Shown here: positions 37,246-46,019 of the stretch, piece after piece
Numbering within the stretch: the first letter of the stretch is position 1
Layout of the letters: each line of letters opens with the position of its first letter
DNA from: Xylanimonas protaetiae
Lineage (GTDB): Bacteria; Actinomycetota; Actinomycetes; Actinomycetales; Cellulomonadaceae
DNA length: 64,000 nt
NCBI RefSeq assembly: GCF_004135385.1
Contig: NZ_CP035493.1
Coordinates: 2,459,440 to 2,523,439, forward strand
Direction of reading: 5' to 3'
The notes under the pieces: model-generated
What the model was told of the DNA's origin: nothing
Databases searched by the model: none
Seen by the model: the letters and a program-made list of their open reading frames with translations, nothing else
Translations under genes and position numbers: made by a program

Positions 37246-39503
37246 GTGGAGGGTCCCGAGATCCAGTTCGCCGAAGCCGTCATCGACAACGGCCGCTTCG
37301 GCACCCGCACCGTCCGCTTCGAGACGGGCCGCCTGGCCCGCCAGGCCGCCGGCTCCGTCGCCGCGTACCTGGACGGCGAGACGATGCTCCTGTCGGCCAC
37401 GACGGCCGGCAAGCACCCCAAGGACCAGTTCGACTTCTTCCCCCTGACGGTGGACGTCGAGGAGCGCATGTACGCCGCGGGCCGCATCCCCGGCTCGTTC
37501 TTCCGCCGCGAGGGCCGCCCCTCGACCGAGGCGATTCTCGCCTGCCGTCTCATCGACCGCCCGCTGCGCCCCCTGTTCGTCAAGGGCCTGCGCAACGAGG
37601 TCCAGGTCGTCGTCACCGTCCTGGCGATCCACCCGGACGACGCGTACGACGTCCTCGCGATCAACGCCGCGTCGCTGTCCACGCAGATCTCCGGCCTGCC
37701 CTTCTCGGGCCCGGTCGCGGGTGTGCGCATCGCGCTCATCGACGGCCAGTGGGTCGCCTTCCCGAAGTACTCGGACAAGGAGCGCGCCGTCTTCGAGATG
37801 GTCGTCGCCGGCCGAGTCGTGACGGACGACGACGGCAGTGTCGATGTGGCGATCGCGATGATCGAGGCCGAGGCCACCGACGACGCCTGGAAGCTCATCC
37901 AGGAGGGCGTCCAGGCGCCGACCGAGGAGGTCGTGGCCGAGGGCATCGAGGCCGCCAAGCCGTTCCTGCGTGCGCTGTGCGAGGCCCAGGCCGCGCTCGC
38001 CGCCCAGGCATCCAAGGAGGTCCAGGACTTCCCGCTGTTCCCGGACTACCAGCCGGACGCCTACGAGGCCGTCGAGGCCGCCGGCGCCACGCGTGCCGCC
38101 GAGGCCCTGCAGATTGCCGACAAGCAGACCCGTGAGGGCCGCCTCGACGAGATCAAGGCCGAGCTGCTCGCCGAGCTGGGTGCCCAGCTCGAGGGCCGCG
38201 AGAAGGAGATCTCCGCCGCCTTCCGCTCGGTGCAGAAGAAGCTCATGCGCCGCCGCGTGCTCACCGAGCAGATCCGCATCGACGGCCGCGGCCCGCGCGA
38301 CATCCGCACCCTGGGTGCCGAGGTCGAGGTGCTGCCCCGCGTCCACGGCTCCGCCATCTTCGAGCGCGGCGAGACCCAGATCCTGGGCGTCACCACGCTG
38401 AACATGCTGCGCATGGAGCAGCAGATCGACTCGCTCGGGCCGGTCACGCGCAAGCGCTACATGCACAACTACAACTTCCCGCCCTACTCGACGGGTGAGA
38501 CGGGCCGCGTCGGCTCGCCGAAGCGCCGCGAGATCGGTCACGGCGCCCTCGCCGAGCGTGCTCTCGTGCCGGTGCTGCCGTCGCGCGAGGAGTTCCCGTA
38601 CGCGATCCGCCAGGTGTCCGAGGCTCTCGGCTCCAACGGTTCGACGTCGATGGGCTCGGTCTGCGCCTCGACCCTGTCGCTGCTCAACGCCGGTGTGCCG
38701 CTCAAGGCCCCGGTCGCCGGCATCGCCATGGGCCTCATCTCCGACACCGTGGACACTGCCGACGGCCCCGAGCTTCGCTTTGTCGCGCTGACCGACATCC
38801 TCGGTGCCGAGGACGCCCTCGGCGACATGGACTTCAAGGTCGCCGGCACGCGTGACTTCGTCACGGCCATCCAGCTCGACACCAAGCTCGACGGCATCCC
38901 CGCCTCGGTGCTGGCCGGCGCGCTGACCCAGGCTCACGAGGCCCGTGTGACGATCCTCGACGTGCTCAACGAGGCGATCGACGTCCCGGACGAGATGTCC
39001 CCGAACGCCCCGCGCGTCATCACGGTGAAGGTCCCGGTCGACAAGATCGGCGAGGTCATCGGCCCGAAGGGCAAGATGATCAACCAGATCCAGGAGGAGA
39101 CCGGCGCCGACATCTCGATCGAGGACGACGGCACGGTCTACATCGGCGCCACGGACGGCCCGTCCGCGGAGGCCGCGCGTGCGGCGATCAACGCGATCGC
39201 GAACCCGCACGTCCCGAGGTGGGCGAGCGCTTCGTCGGCACCGTCGTCAAGACGACGTCGTTCGGCGCGTTCATCTCGCTCTCCCCGGGCAAGGATGGCC
39301 TGCTGCACATCTCGCAGATCCGCAAGCTCGTGGGCGGCAAGCGCGTCGAGAACGTCGACGACGTGCTGTCCGTGGGCCAGAAGGTCCAGGTCGAGATCGG
39401 TGAGATCGACCCGCGCGGCAAGCTGTCGCTCGTGGCCGTGACCGAGGACGGCGACGCCGCCGAGGCTCCGGCCGAGGTTGCCGCCGAGGGTTCCGAGGCC
39501 TGA
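37246..39503 (+). CDS. pnp: Polynucleotide phosphorylase, interrupted by an apparent one-base deletion
   Basis: A PNPase of about 752 residues when repaired: a 3'-5' phosphorolytic exoribonuclease of mRNA decay. GTG 37246 follows AAGGAGGG. Two RNase PH-like domains ([40 protein letters not shown]) are followed by KH ([20 protein letters not shown]). In the first frame the protein is lost after NPHVP near 39215; the next frame holds the S1 domain ([30 protein letters not shown]) to 39503. One G added in CCCGA at 39213-39217 restores a normal enzyme. Without it the S1 domain would be replaced by about 75 abnormal residues. Confidence 0.94.
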
Positions 39504-39505
39504 GC

Positions 39506-40834
39506 ATGACGTGGCACCTTCCGCTCGTCGCCGCAGGCGAGCCGGGTGCCGAGCTGACCGCCGGGCAGGACGGGGCGACGATCCGTCGTTCCGTCCTGCC
39601 CGGCGGCGTCCGCGTGCTCACCGAGCACATGCCGGGCCAGCGCTCGGCGACCGTGGGCGCCTGGGTCGGCGTCGGCTCCCGTGACGAGGTCGACGGGCAC
39701 TTCGGCTCCACGCACTTCCTCGAGCACCTGCTCTTCAAGGGCACCGCGCGCCGGTCCGCCATGGACATCGCCGAGGCGTTCGACGCCGTCGGCGGCGAGG
39801 CCAACGCCGCCACCGGCAAGGAGCACACGTGCTACTACGCGCGCGTGCTCGACACCGATGCCCCGATGGCGATCGACGTCATCTCCGACATGGTCACCTC
39901 CGCGCGCCTCGACGCCGACGAGCTCGAGACCGAGCGCGGCGTCATCCTCGAAGAGCTCGCGATGAACGACGACGACCCGTCCGACGTCGTGCACGAGGAG
40001 TTCTCGCAGGCCGTGCTCGGCACGCACCCGCTCGGGCGCCCCATCGGGGGCACGCCCGACACCATCAACGCCGTCCCGCGCGACGCCGTCTGGGAGCACT
40101 ACCGCTGGCACTACCGCCCCGAGACCCTCGTGGTCGCGGCGGCCGGCGGCGTCGACCACGACACGGTGGTGGGCCAGGTGACCGAGGCCCTCGTGCACGG
40201 CGGCTGGTCGCTCGAGGAGGCCGTCGCGCCCCGTGAGCGGCGTGCCACCACCGAGCAGGTCGAGGGCGTCCCCACCGAGGGCATCGCGCTGTCGGTCCGT
40301 CGGCCCGTCGAGCAGGCCAACGTCATCGTGGGCAGCACGGGCCTGACCGCGACCGACGACCGCCGCTTCGCGCTGAGCGTGCTCAACGCCGTCCTGGGCG
40401 GCGGCATGAGCTCGCGCCTGTTCCAGGAGATCCGCGAGAAGCGCGGCCTGGCGTACTCGACGTACTCGTTCGCGTCCGGCCACGGCGGCCTCGGCACGTT
40501 CGGCCTCTACGCGGGCTGCGCGCCCGCCAAGGTCGACGTCGTCGAGAAGCTGCTCCACGAGGAGCTCGACCGGCTCGCGAGCGACGGCATCACCGCCACC
40601 GAGCTCACGCGCTCGGTCGGGCAGCTCTCGGGCGGGCTCGTGCTGGGCCTGGAGGACTCGGGCTCGCGCATGAGCCGCCTCGGCAAGGCCGAGCTGGTCT
40701 TCGGGGAGATCCTCAGCCTGGAGGAGTCGCTCGAGCGTATCCGCGCCGTGACCGCCGACGACGTGCGCGACCTCGCCGCGGACCTCGCGGGGCGCCCGCG
40801 CTCGGTGGTCCGCGTCGGCCCGTTCGGCGACTGA
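39506..40834 (+). CDS. M16 (pitrilysin-type) zinc peptidase
   Basis: A 442-residue insulinase/MPP-like peptidase. The inverted zinc motif HxxEH is at H70, E73, H74 (HFLEHLLFKGT), and E150 (ERGVILEEL) is the third ligand. The C-terminal half carries the R/Y motif MSSRLFQEIREKRGLAYS. The opening VLPGGVRVLTEHMPGQRSATVGAWV is typical of the bacterial processing-peptidase group placed after pnp in actinobacteria. The substrate is unknown. It begins two bases after the pnp stop, with the ribosome site in the pnp end. Confidence 0.93.
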   Translation: MTWHLPLVAAGEPGAELTAGQDGATIRRSVLPGGVRVLTEHMPGQRSATVGAWVGVGSRDEVDGHFGSTHFLEHLLFKGTARRSAMDIAEAFDAVGGEANAATGKEHTCYYARVLDTDAPMAIDVISDMVTSARLDADELETERGVILEELAMNDDDPSDVVHEEFSQAVLGTHPLGRPIGGTPDTINAVPRDAVWEHYRWHYRPETLVVAAAGGVDHDTVVGQVTEALVHGGWSLEEAVAPRERRATTEQVEGVPTEGIALSVRRPVEQANVIVGSTGLTATDDRRFALSVLNAVLGGGMSSRLFQEIREKRGLAYSTYSFASGHGGLGTFGLYAGCAPAKVDVVEKLLHEELDRLASDGITATELTRSVGQLSGGLVLGLEDSGSRMSRLGKAELVFGEILSLEESLERIRAVTADDVRDLAADLAGRPRSVVRVGPFGD

Positions 40835-40946
40835 CGCACCACCCGCCCCTCGTCACCTGCGCGTGGTCGCGGGACCCGCTCACGCTGGGCCCCGCGACCG
40901 CGCGCCGGACGACGGGGAGACCAACGACGGTTATCTGGAGGACCTG

Positions 40947-41705
40947 ATGAGCAGCACCATCCGCGTCGCCGTGCTCGGCGCCGCCGGCCGCATGGGCTCG
41001 ACGACGTGCGCGGCCGTCGAGGCCGCCGCGGACCTGGAGCTCGTGGCCCGCGTCGACGTGGGCGACGACGTCGCCACCGCCGTGCGCGAGTCGGGCGCCC
41101 AGGTGGCGATCGACTTCACGATCCCGTCGGCGACCGAGGCGAACGTGCACGCGCTGCTGGACGCGGGCGTGCATGCCGTCGTCGGCGCGACCGGGTGGAC
41201 CGACGAGTCCAAGGCTCGCGTCGCGGAGCACCTGGAGCGCGTGGGTGGCGGGCTCGGCGTCGTCATCGCCCCCAACTTCGGGCTGTCCGCCGTGCTGGCG
41301 ATGCAGTTCGCCGCCAAGGCCGCCCGGTACTTCGAGTCCGCCGAGGTGGTCGAGCTGCACCACCCGAACAAGGTCGACGCGCCGTCGGGCACCGCCCGGC
41401 ACACGGCCGCGGCGATCGCCGCGGCGCGGCGCGACGCGGGCCTCGGCCCGATGCCCGACGCCACCGAGGAGGGCTGGGAGGCCCGCGGCGCCGACGTCGA
41501 CGGCGTCCGCGTGCACGCCGTCCGGCTGCGCGGCCTCGTGGCGCACGAGGAGGTCCTGCTCGGCAACCCCGGCGAGCAGCTGGTCATCCGCCAGGACTCC
41601 TTCGACCGGGTCTCGTTCATGCCGGGCGTGCTGCTCGCCGTGCGCGAGGTCGTGCGGCGCCCCGGCCTGACGGTCGGGCTCGAGCACCTGCTGGACCTGG
41701 CGTGA
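40947..41705 (+). CDS. dapB: 4-hydroxy-tetrahydrodipicolinate reductase
   Basis: A 252-residue DapB of the lysine/diaminopimelate pathway. Motifs: VAVLGAAGRMGSTTCAAV for NAD(P)H, DFTIPSATEANV, GATGWTD, APNFGLSAVLAMQF and substrate site ELHHPNKVDAPSGTA. ATG 40947 follows TGGAGGAC; a longer frame upstream adds 28 unconserved residues. Its partner dapA lies 5.9 kb downstream with an opposite-strand block in between. The stop overlaps the next gene (GTGA). Confidence 0.96.
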   Translation: MSSTIRVAVLGAAGRMGSTTCAAVEAAADLELVARVDVGDDVATAVRESGAQVAIDFTIPSATEANVHALLDAGVHAVVGATGWTDESKARVAEHLERVGGGLGVVIAPNFGLSAVLAMQFAAKAARYFESAEVVELHHPNKVDAPSGTARHTAAAIAAARRDAGLGPMPDATEEGWEARGADVDGVRVHAVRLRGLVAHEEVLLGNPGEQLVIRQDSFDRVSFMPGVLLAVREVVRRPGLTVGLEHLLDLA

Positions 41706-42169
41706 GCGGAGCGGGGGAGCCGGCCCGCCGACGGCTGCCGCGCGGTGTCGTCGGCCTCGTCGTCGTCCTCCTGCTGCTGGCGCTGTACGGGTCGGTCGTG
41801 GTGAGCCGCGGCATCGGCCTGGTCCGCACGGGCAACGGCGTGGGGATCGGGATCGGCATCGCGGTGCTGGTGCTGCCGCTCCTCGTGCTCGGGCTGATCG
41901 CCGCCGAGCTGCGCCTGGCCACGCGCGTGCAGCGCATGGCCGACCAGCTGGCCGCGGCGGGCGAGCTGCCCGTCGACGACCTGCCGCGCTCGCCCGGCGG
42001 CCGCATCGACCGCGGCGCGGCGGACGCCGCCTTCGGCGCCTACCGCGACGCCGTGGAGGCCGCGCCGGAGAGCTGGCAGGCCTGGTACCGGCTGGCGTTC
42101 GCGTACGACGCCTCGGGCGACCGCAAACGGGCGCGCGCCGCCCTGCGCAAGGCGGCGGCGCTGTACTGA
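41702..42169 (+). CDS. Membrane protein with TPR-like C-terminus
   Basis: A 155-residue protein starting at a GTG that overlaps the dapB stop. Two membrane helices (GVVGLVVVLLLLALYGSVVV, and IGIAVLVLPLLVLGLIAAEL) are followed by a cytoplasmic part ending in a TPR-like pair (AFGAYRDAVEAAPESWQAWY, LAFAYDASGDRKRARAALR). It is found after dapB in related actinobacteria as far as I recall; the role is unknown. Possibly a small scaffold. Confidence 0.8.
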   Translation: MSGAGEPARRRLPRGVVGLVVVLLLLALYGSVVVSRGIGLVRTGNGVGIGIGIAVLVLPLLVLGLIAAELRLATRVQRMADQLAAAGELPVDDLPRSPGGRIDRGAADAAFGAYRDAVEAAPESWQAWYRLAFAYDASGDRKRARAALRKAAALY

Positions 42170-42191
42170 GGCCCCTCCGGGCCGCGGCCCC

Positions 42192-42689
42192 TCAGGCGGG
42201 CAGCCGCGTCCAGCAGTAGAGCGTGTGCCGCACGTCCTGGGCCCGGTGCGCCAGCGCGGCGAGCGCGATGACGGCCGGGGTGAGGCGTTCGGGGCGGTGC
42301 TCGTGCGCCAGCTGCCGCAGCTCGGGCGTGCGCGCCCACCGGCTGGCGACGTCGGCCAGGCGGCCGCGCGTCGTCTCGGCCAGCGCCTGCACCAGGCCCT
42401 CGGACACCGTGACCACCCACGGGCCCTCCTCGCCGCCGCCGACCACCTGACCGTGCCGCAGGTCCGCCGCGCACTCGCGGTACGGGCGGCCGCTGAGCAG
42501 GTGGTGCAGCGTGCCGAGCATGACGAACGGCTCGATCGACGGCAGGGTCACGGTGTCGAAGAGGGGCTCGCCCGAGCCTTGCGCGAGCGCGGACGGCCCG
42601 TCGGGCTCCAGCAGTGCGAGCACCGCGACGTCGTCGGACGCCGCGGCAAAGTACTCGGTCACGATCGCTGCCCTCACTGGCGTCCCCAT
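42192..42689 (-). CDS. Hypothetical protein, 165 residues
   Basis: I do not recognise this family. The protein reads as soluble and mostly helical, with TVTLPSIEPFVMLGTLHHLL, GPWVVTVSEGLVQALAE and a C-terminal helix rich in Ala and His. There is no signal peptide or membrane segment. ATG 42689 is chosen over a GTG immediately before it. Codon use and GC content match the surroundings. It converges on the TPR protein gene, with a short GC-rich gap. Confidence 0.6.
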   Translation of the reverse strand: MGTPVRAAIVTEYFAAASDDVAVLALLEPDGPSALAQGSGEPLFDTVTLPSIEPFVMLGTLHHLLSGRPYRECAADLRHGQVVGGGEEGPWVVTVSEGLVQALAETTRGRLADVASRWARTPELRQLAHEHRPERLTPAVIALAALAHRAQDVRHTLYCWTRLPA

Positions 42690-42777
42690 CACCCCATCGT
42701 GCGGCCGGGGTGCTAGGGCCGTGTCACCGCCGTGTGACGGGCACGTGACATCGTGCTCTCGTGTGGCCCGATCCCGT

Positions 42778-44091
42778 TCAGGCGGCCTCCGCCGCGCCCT
42801 CGACGGCGTCGAGGGCCGCCTCGACGTCGGTGTGCGTCGGCACCCAGGTGCGCCACGTGAGCACGATCCCGACGACGAGCAGCGCGGCCGTGAGCAGGAA
42901 CGGGTAGGTGCGGTTCATGCCCGAGAGCCACCCCGAGATCCAGCCGAACGGGGCCGCCGCCAGCATGACGACCGTGCGCTGGAGGGCCATGACGCGCGAG
43001 CGCTCCGCCTCGTCGACGTGCAGCGCCACGAGCGACTCCGAGAGCATGAACATCATGCCGCCGCCGAACGCGTCGAGCAGCAGGCACACCCCCAGGAACA
43101 CGTAGGTCTGCACGGTCGCGGTCCCCGACGCCGTCGGGACTACGACGAGCAGCAGCTGCCCGGCGAGGTACACGCCCATGCCCCACAACGTGGGCCGCTT
43201 GAGGTCCACCGCCGTCGTCAGGCGCGGGATCAGCGTGAAGAACAGCACCATCGACAGCACCGAGCGCACCATCGGGAAGAACGGCAGCACGGCGTCGGGC
43301 ACGCCCAGGTGCTGGCTGACCACCACCTGCCAGAACGTGCCGTTGACGAGGAACACCGCGGCGGCGAGGGCCATGATCGCGAGGGACAGCAGCGAGCCCT
43401 TCGACCGCACGAGCATGCCGAGCACGCCGCGGTAGCCGGCGAACAGCTGCCAGACGCTCTGCTCGCGGGTCTCGGCCATGCGGATCCTGCCCTGCCGCGT
43501 CTCGTGCGACCACAGGTACAGCCAGACGATCTTGACGCCCATGACGACGGCGGCGTTGACCATGAGGATCCGCACGGCGTGGTCGAGGCCCAGCTGGGCC
43601 ACGAGGATCGCGGCGATGGGGGCGAACAGCGCGGAGCAGTCCGCGGCGACCTTCACGAGCGAGTAGATGCGCGTGATCTTGCCGCGCTCGGCGTCCTCGA
43701 CCATGAGGGCGTCCCACGAGTTCTGCGTCACCTGCATCGCCCCGTTGACGAGCGACGCCGCGAGGAAGAACCAGAAGTTCTGCGCGAACGCCCAGATCAC
43801 GCAGGGGATCACCCAGGCGAGCACGTCGAACCACGCCGTCGTGGCCCGCCGGCCGAGGCGGTCGGTGATGATGCCGCCCGCCAGCCCGAAGAACACCTGC
43901 GACACCATGCCGAGGCTCGCCAGCAGACCGATCTGCGCGTCGTGCAGGCCCGTCGCGAGCATGAACACCGACAGGTACGGCAGCACCAGGGCCATGGACA
44001 GGCCCCAGAGGGGCTCGGTCCACACGCAGGCGCGCGGGTTGCCGCGGAGCTGGGCGAGGGTCCGCCACAGGGAGGTGTCGCTCGAGGTCAC
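42778..44091 (-). CDS. MFS transporter
   Basis: A 437-residue protein with about 12 hydrophobic helices. The major-facilitator loop appears as GGIITDRLGRRATT after helix 2. Other segments are PLWGLSMALVLPYLSVFMLA and GMMFMLSESLVALHVDEAER, the last near a conserved inter-helix loop. The substrate cannot be told. GTG 44091 lacks a ribosome site; a TTG at 44103 or a later ATG are alternatives. It is followed on the same strand by a gap with repeated GTCAC/GTGAC pentamers (42723-42749). Confidence 0.85.
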   Translation of the reverse strand: MTSSDTSLWRTLAQLRGNPRACVWTEPLWGLSMALVLPYLSVFMLATGLHDAQIGLLASLGMVSQVFFGLAGGIITDRLGRRATTAWFDVLAWVIPCVIWAFAQNFWFFLAASLVNGAMQVTQNSWDALMVEDAERGKITRIYSLVKVAADCSALFAPIAAILVAQLGLDHAVRILMVNAAVVMGVKIVWLYLWSHETRQGRIRMAETREQSVWQLFAGYRGVLGMLVRSKGSLLSLAIMALAAAVFLVNGTFWQVVVSQHLGVPDAVLPFFPMVRSVLSMVLFFTLIPRLTTAVDLKRPTLWGMGVYLAGQLLLVVVPTASGTATVQTYVFLGVCLLLDAFGGGMMFMLSESLVALHVDEAERSRVMALQRTVVMLAAAPFGWISGWLSGMNRTYPFLLTAALLVVGIVLTWRTWVPTHTDVEAALDAVEGAAEAA

Positions 44092-44168
44092 CGGAGTAGT
44101 CAACCAGCCCGCGGCGCGGCGGTGGCAGGTGCGGCGCCGGCGACGGGCGCCCCGGGCGCGCAGGCCCG

Positions 44169-44699
44169 TCAGATCAGGGCCGACCAGCGCCGCTCGACGA
44201 CGCTGCGCACCCCGTCGTCGTCCACGCCGACGGCGAGCGCCCGCTCCGTGCCGTCCGGCCCCAGCCCGGACTGCGTCAGGAACCGCTCGCGCGCGGCGTC
44301 GCCCTCGATGACCCACGTGACGATCTCCCGGGCGTCGTCGGCGCGCAGCCGGTCGACGGCGGCCGCGAGCAGCCGCGAGCCGTGGCCGCGACGGCGGTGG
44401 GCGGGGTCCACCTCGAGCGTGAGCAGCTGGCCGGGCGCGACGGCCGCGAACCCGACGAGCCGCGGGCCGTCGAGGGCGACGAGCACCGCGAACCCGGGAC
44501 CGGGAGGGGCGGTGACGGCGTCGGCCCAGCGGGCGCGGACGGCGTCGTCGTCGACGAGGTCCACGACGGCGTCGCCCAGCGCGGGGGCGACGCGCCACGC
44601 GGCCGTCTGCACGCGCGTCACCGCGGCCTCGTCGCCGGGGACGGCGGGGCGCACGGAGACGTCGGCGGTCGCACCGTCGGCGGACGTGAACAGGGCCAT
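44169..44699 (-). CDS. GNAT-family N-acetyltransferase
   Basis: A 176-residue single-domain acetyltransferase: VSVRPAVPGDEAAVTRVQ opens the fold, LLTLEVDPAHRRRGHGSRLL is the acetyl-CoA loop with RRRGHG, and DAARERFLTQSGLGPDGTER the final helix and strand. The substrate is unknown. The ATG has no ribosome site; a TAGGGT hexamer lies exactly six bases upstream, suggesting leaderless transcription. It lies 77 bases before the MFS gene and could be co-transcribed. Confidence 0.9.
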   Translation of the reverse strand: MALFTSADGATADVSVRPAVPGDEAAVTRVQTAAWRVAPALGDAVVDLVDDDAVRARWADAVTAPPGPGFAVLVALDGPRLVGFAAVAPGQLLTLEVDPAHRRRGHGSRLLAAAVDRLRADDAREIVTWVIEGDAARERFLTQSGLGPDGTERALAVGVDDDGVRSVVERRWSALI

Positions 44700-44705
44700 G
44701 CGGCG

Positions 44706-44711
44706 ACCCTA
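44706..44711 (-). promoter_or_regulatory. -10 element for the leaderless GNAT gene
   Basis: Minus-strand TAGGGT ends exactly six bases before the GNAT ATG. It directly borders the first unit of the 88-bp tandem repeat. Confidence 0.45.
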
Positions 44712-44712
44712 G

Positions 44713-44903
44713 CTGCACCTCGCCCTCAGAAGCGTCCATGTCGGCTGGGGGTGAGGCTCCGCTGCGGGCGGGTGCCTCGTTCCTCGGCCCTCACCCTCCG
44801 CTGCACCTCACCCCCAGAAGCGTCCATGTCGGCTGGGGGTGAGGCTCCGCTGCGGGCGAGTGCCTCGTTCCTCGGCCCTCACCCTCCGCTGCACCTCACC
44901 CCC
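44713..44903. repeat. 88-bp tandem repeat between GNAT and azlD
   Basis: Two nearly identical 88-bp units (44713-44800 and 44801-44888) and the first 15 or so bases of a third fill the gap. Each unit contains CGGCTGGGGGTGAGG, an inverted copy of the last codons and stop of azlD (44894-44909), so arms of about 16 bases can pair. The region is otherwise geneless. Confidence 0.9.
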
Positions 44904-45216
44904 AGCCGAGGGCGCGCAGGCCTGCTGCCGTGGCCGCCGCCAGCACCACCACGACGACGAACGGGGCGCGCAGCGCGAAGGCGAGCGCCGCGACGGCCAG
45001 CGCGGGCACGCGTGCGTCGACCGTGAGGCTCCGCCCGTCGGCGACGGTCTGCACCACCATGAGCGAGACGAGCAGCCCCACCGTCACGAGCGAGGTGAGG
45101 CGCGCGACGCGGGGGTCCGCGAGCCGGTGCTCGGGCACCAGGTGGCCCACGAGCTTGAGCGCGTAGCAGGCGAGGGAGGCGAGCAGCACGGTCGCCCAGA
45201 CGACGCCGGGGGTCAT
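44896..45216 (-). CDS. azlD: AzlD-type branched-chain amino acid exporter small subunit
   Basis: A 106-residue protein with four hydrophobic helices, the AzlD pattern: VVWATVLLASLACYALKLVG, ARLTSLVTVGLLVSLMVV, and PALAVAALAFALRAPFVVV. It partners the larger AzlC subunit upstream (ATGA overlap) to export branched-chain amino acids or similar compounds. The gene's last codons are the sequence copied in the neighbouring tandem repeat. Confidence 0.9.
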   Translation of the reverse strand: MTPGVVWATVLLASLACYALKLVGHLVPEHRLADPRVARLTSLVTVGLLVSLMVVQTVADGRSLTVDARVPALAVAALAFALRAPFVVVVVLAAATAAGLRALGWG

Positions 45217-45965
45217 CGGGTGGCTCCTTCGGGCTCGGGGCTGGCGTCGTCGTCGGGCTGCGTCCGCCCGTCGTCGGGCCCGGGCGCGGCGTCACCCACC
45301 ACGAGGCCGACGACGATCGCGGCCGCGGCCGCCCCGATGACGGGGACGCCGGGCGGCACGAACGGGACGAGGGCGACGGAGACGGCGGCCGCGACGGCCG
45401 CGACGAGCTGCGCGCGACGCGGCGCGAGCCGCGGCCACACGAGCCCCAGGAACGCTGCCGCGGCGGCGGCGTCGAGGCCCCAGGCGCGCGGGTCGCCGAG
45501 CGCGTCGCCCGCGAGCGCGCCCAGCAGCGTGAAGAGGTTCCACAGCACGAAGACGCCCACGCCGGCCACCCAGAACCCGACGCGCGCCGCACGGCGGTCG
45601 TTCTGGGCGGCGGAGACGGCCGTCGACTCGTCGATCGTCACCTGCGCGGCGAGCAGCCGGCGCAGGCCGCGCGCCCGGACGACGGGCGTGACGACGGCCC
45701 CGTAGAGCCCGTTGCGGACGCCGAGCAGCGCGGCGGTCGCGACGGCCGCGCCGGGCGACCCGCCGGCCCCGATCACGCCGACGAGCGCGAACTGCGACCC
45801 GCCGGAGAACATGAGCAGGCTCAGCGCCATGGTGGGCCACACGCCCACGCCGGCCGCGACCGACAGCGCCCCGAACGAGATCCCGTACAGCCCCGTGGCG
45901 ACCGCCACGGACAGCCCCTGCCGGACGGCGGCCCGCACCTGCGGGGTGGCGGCGTCGCGGGTCAT
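45213..45965 (-). CDS. azlC: AzlC-type branched-chain amino acid exporter large subunit
   Basis: A 250-residue membrane protein of the AzlC family. Recognisable segments: GLSVAVATGLYGISFGAL, LSLLMFSGGSQFALVGVI, LLGVRNGLYGAVV, QVTIDESTAVSAAQ, followed by further helices and an acidic C-terminal tail (DDGRTQPDDDASPEPEG). It forms an exporter with azlD, whose ATG overlaps its stop. The substrate range in actinobacteria is not established. Confidence 0.92.
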   Translation of the reverse strand: MTRDAATPQVRAAVRQGLSVAVATGLYGISFGALSVAAGVGVWPTMALSLLMFSGGSQFALVGVIGAGGSPGAAVATAALLGVRNGLYGAVVTPVVRARGLRRLLAAQVTIDESTAVSAAQNDRRAARVGFWVAGVGVFVLWNLFTLLGALAGDALGDPRAWGLDAAAAAAFLGLVWPRLAPRRAQLVAAVAAAVSVALVPFVPPGVPVIGAAAAAIVVGLVVGDAAPGPDDGRTQPDDDASPEPEGATR

Positions 45966-46019
45966 ACGGGCCAGGAAACCACACGCGCCGCGGGCGCCGT
46001 CGCGGTGCCCGGGACGCGG

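Noticed and set aside
42723..42749. GTCAC/GTGAC pentamers as a CRP site
   Set aside because: The half-sites are in the wrong order (GTCAC before GTGAC, or direct repeats), so they do not form TGTGA-N6-TCACA.
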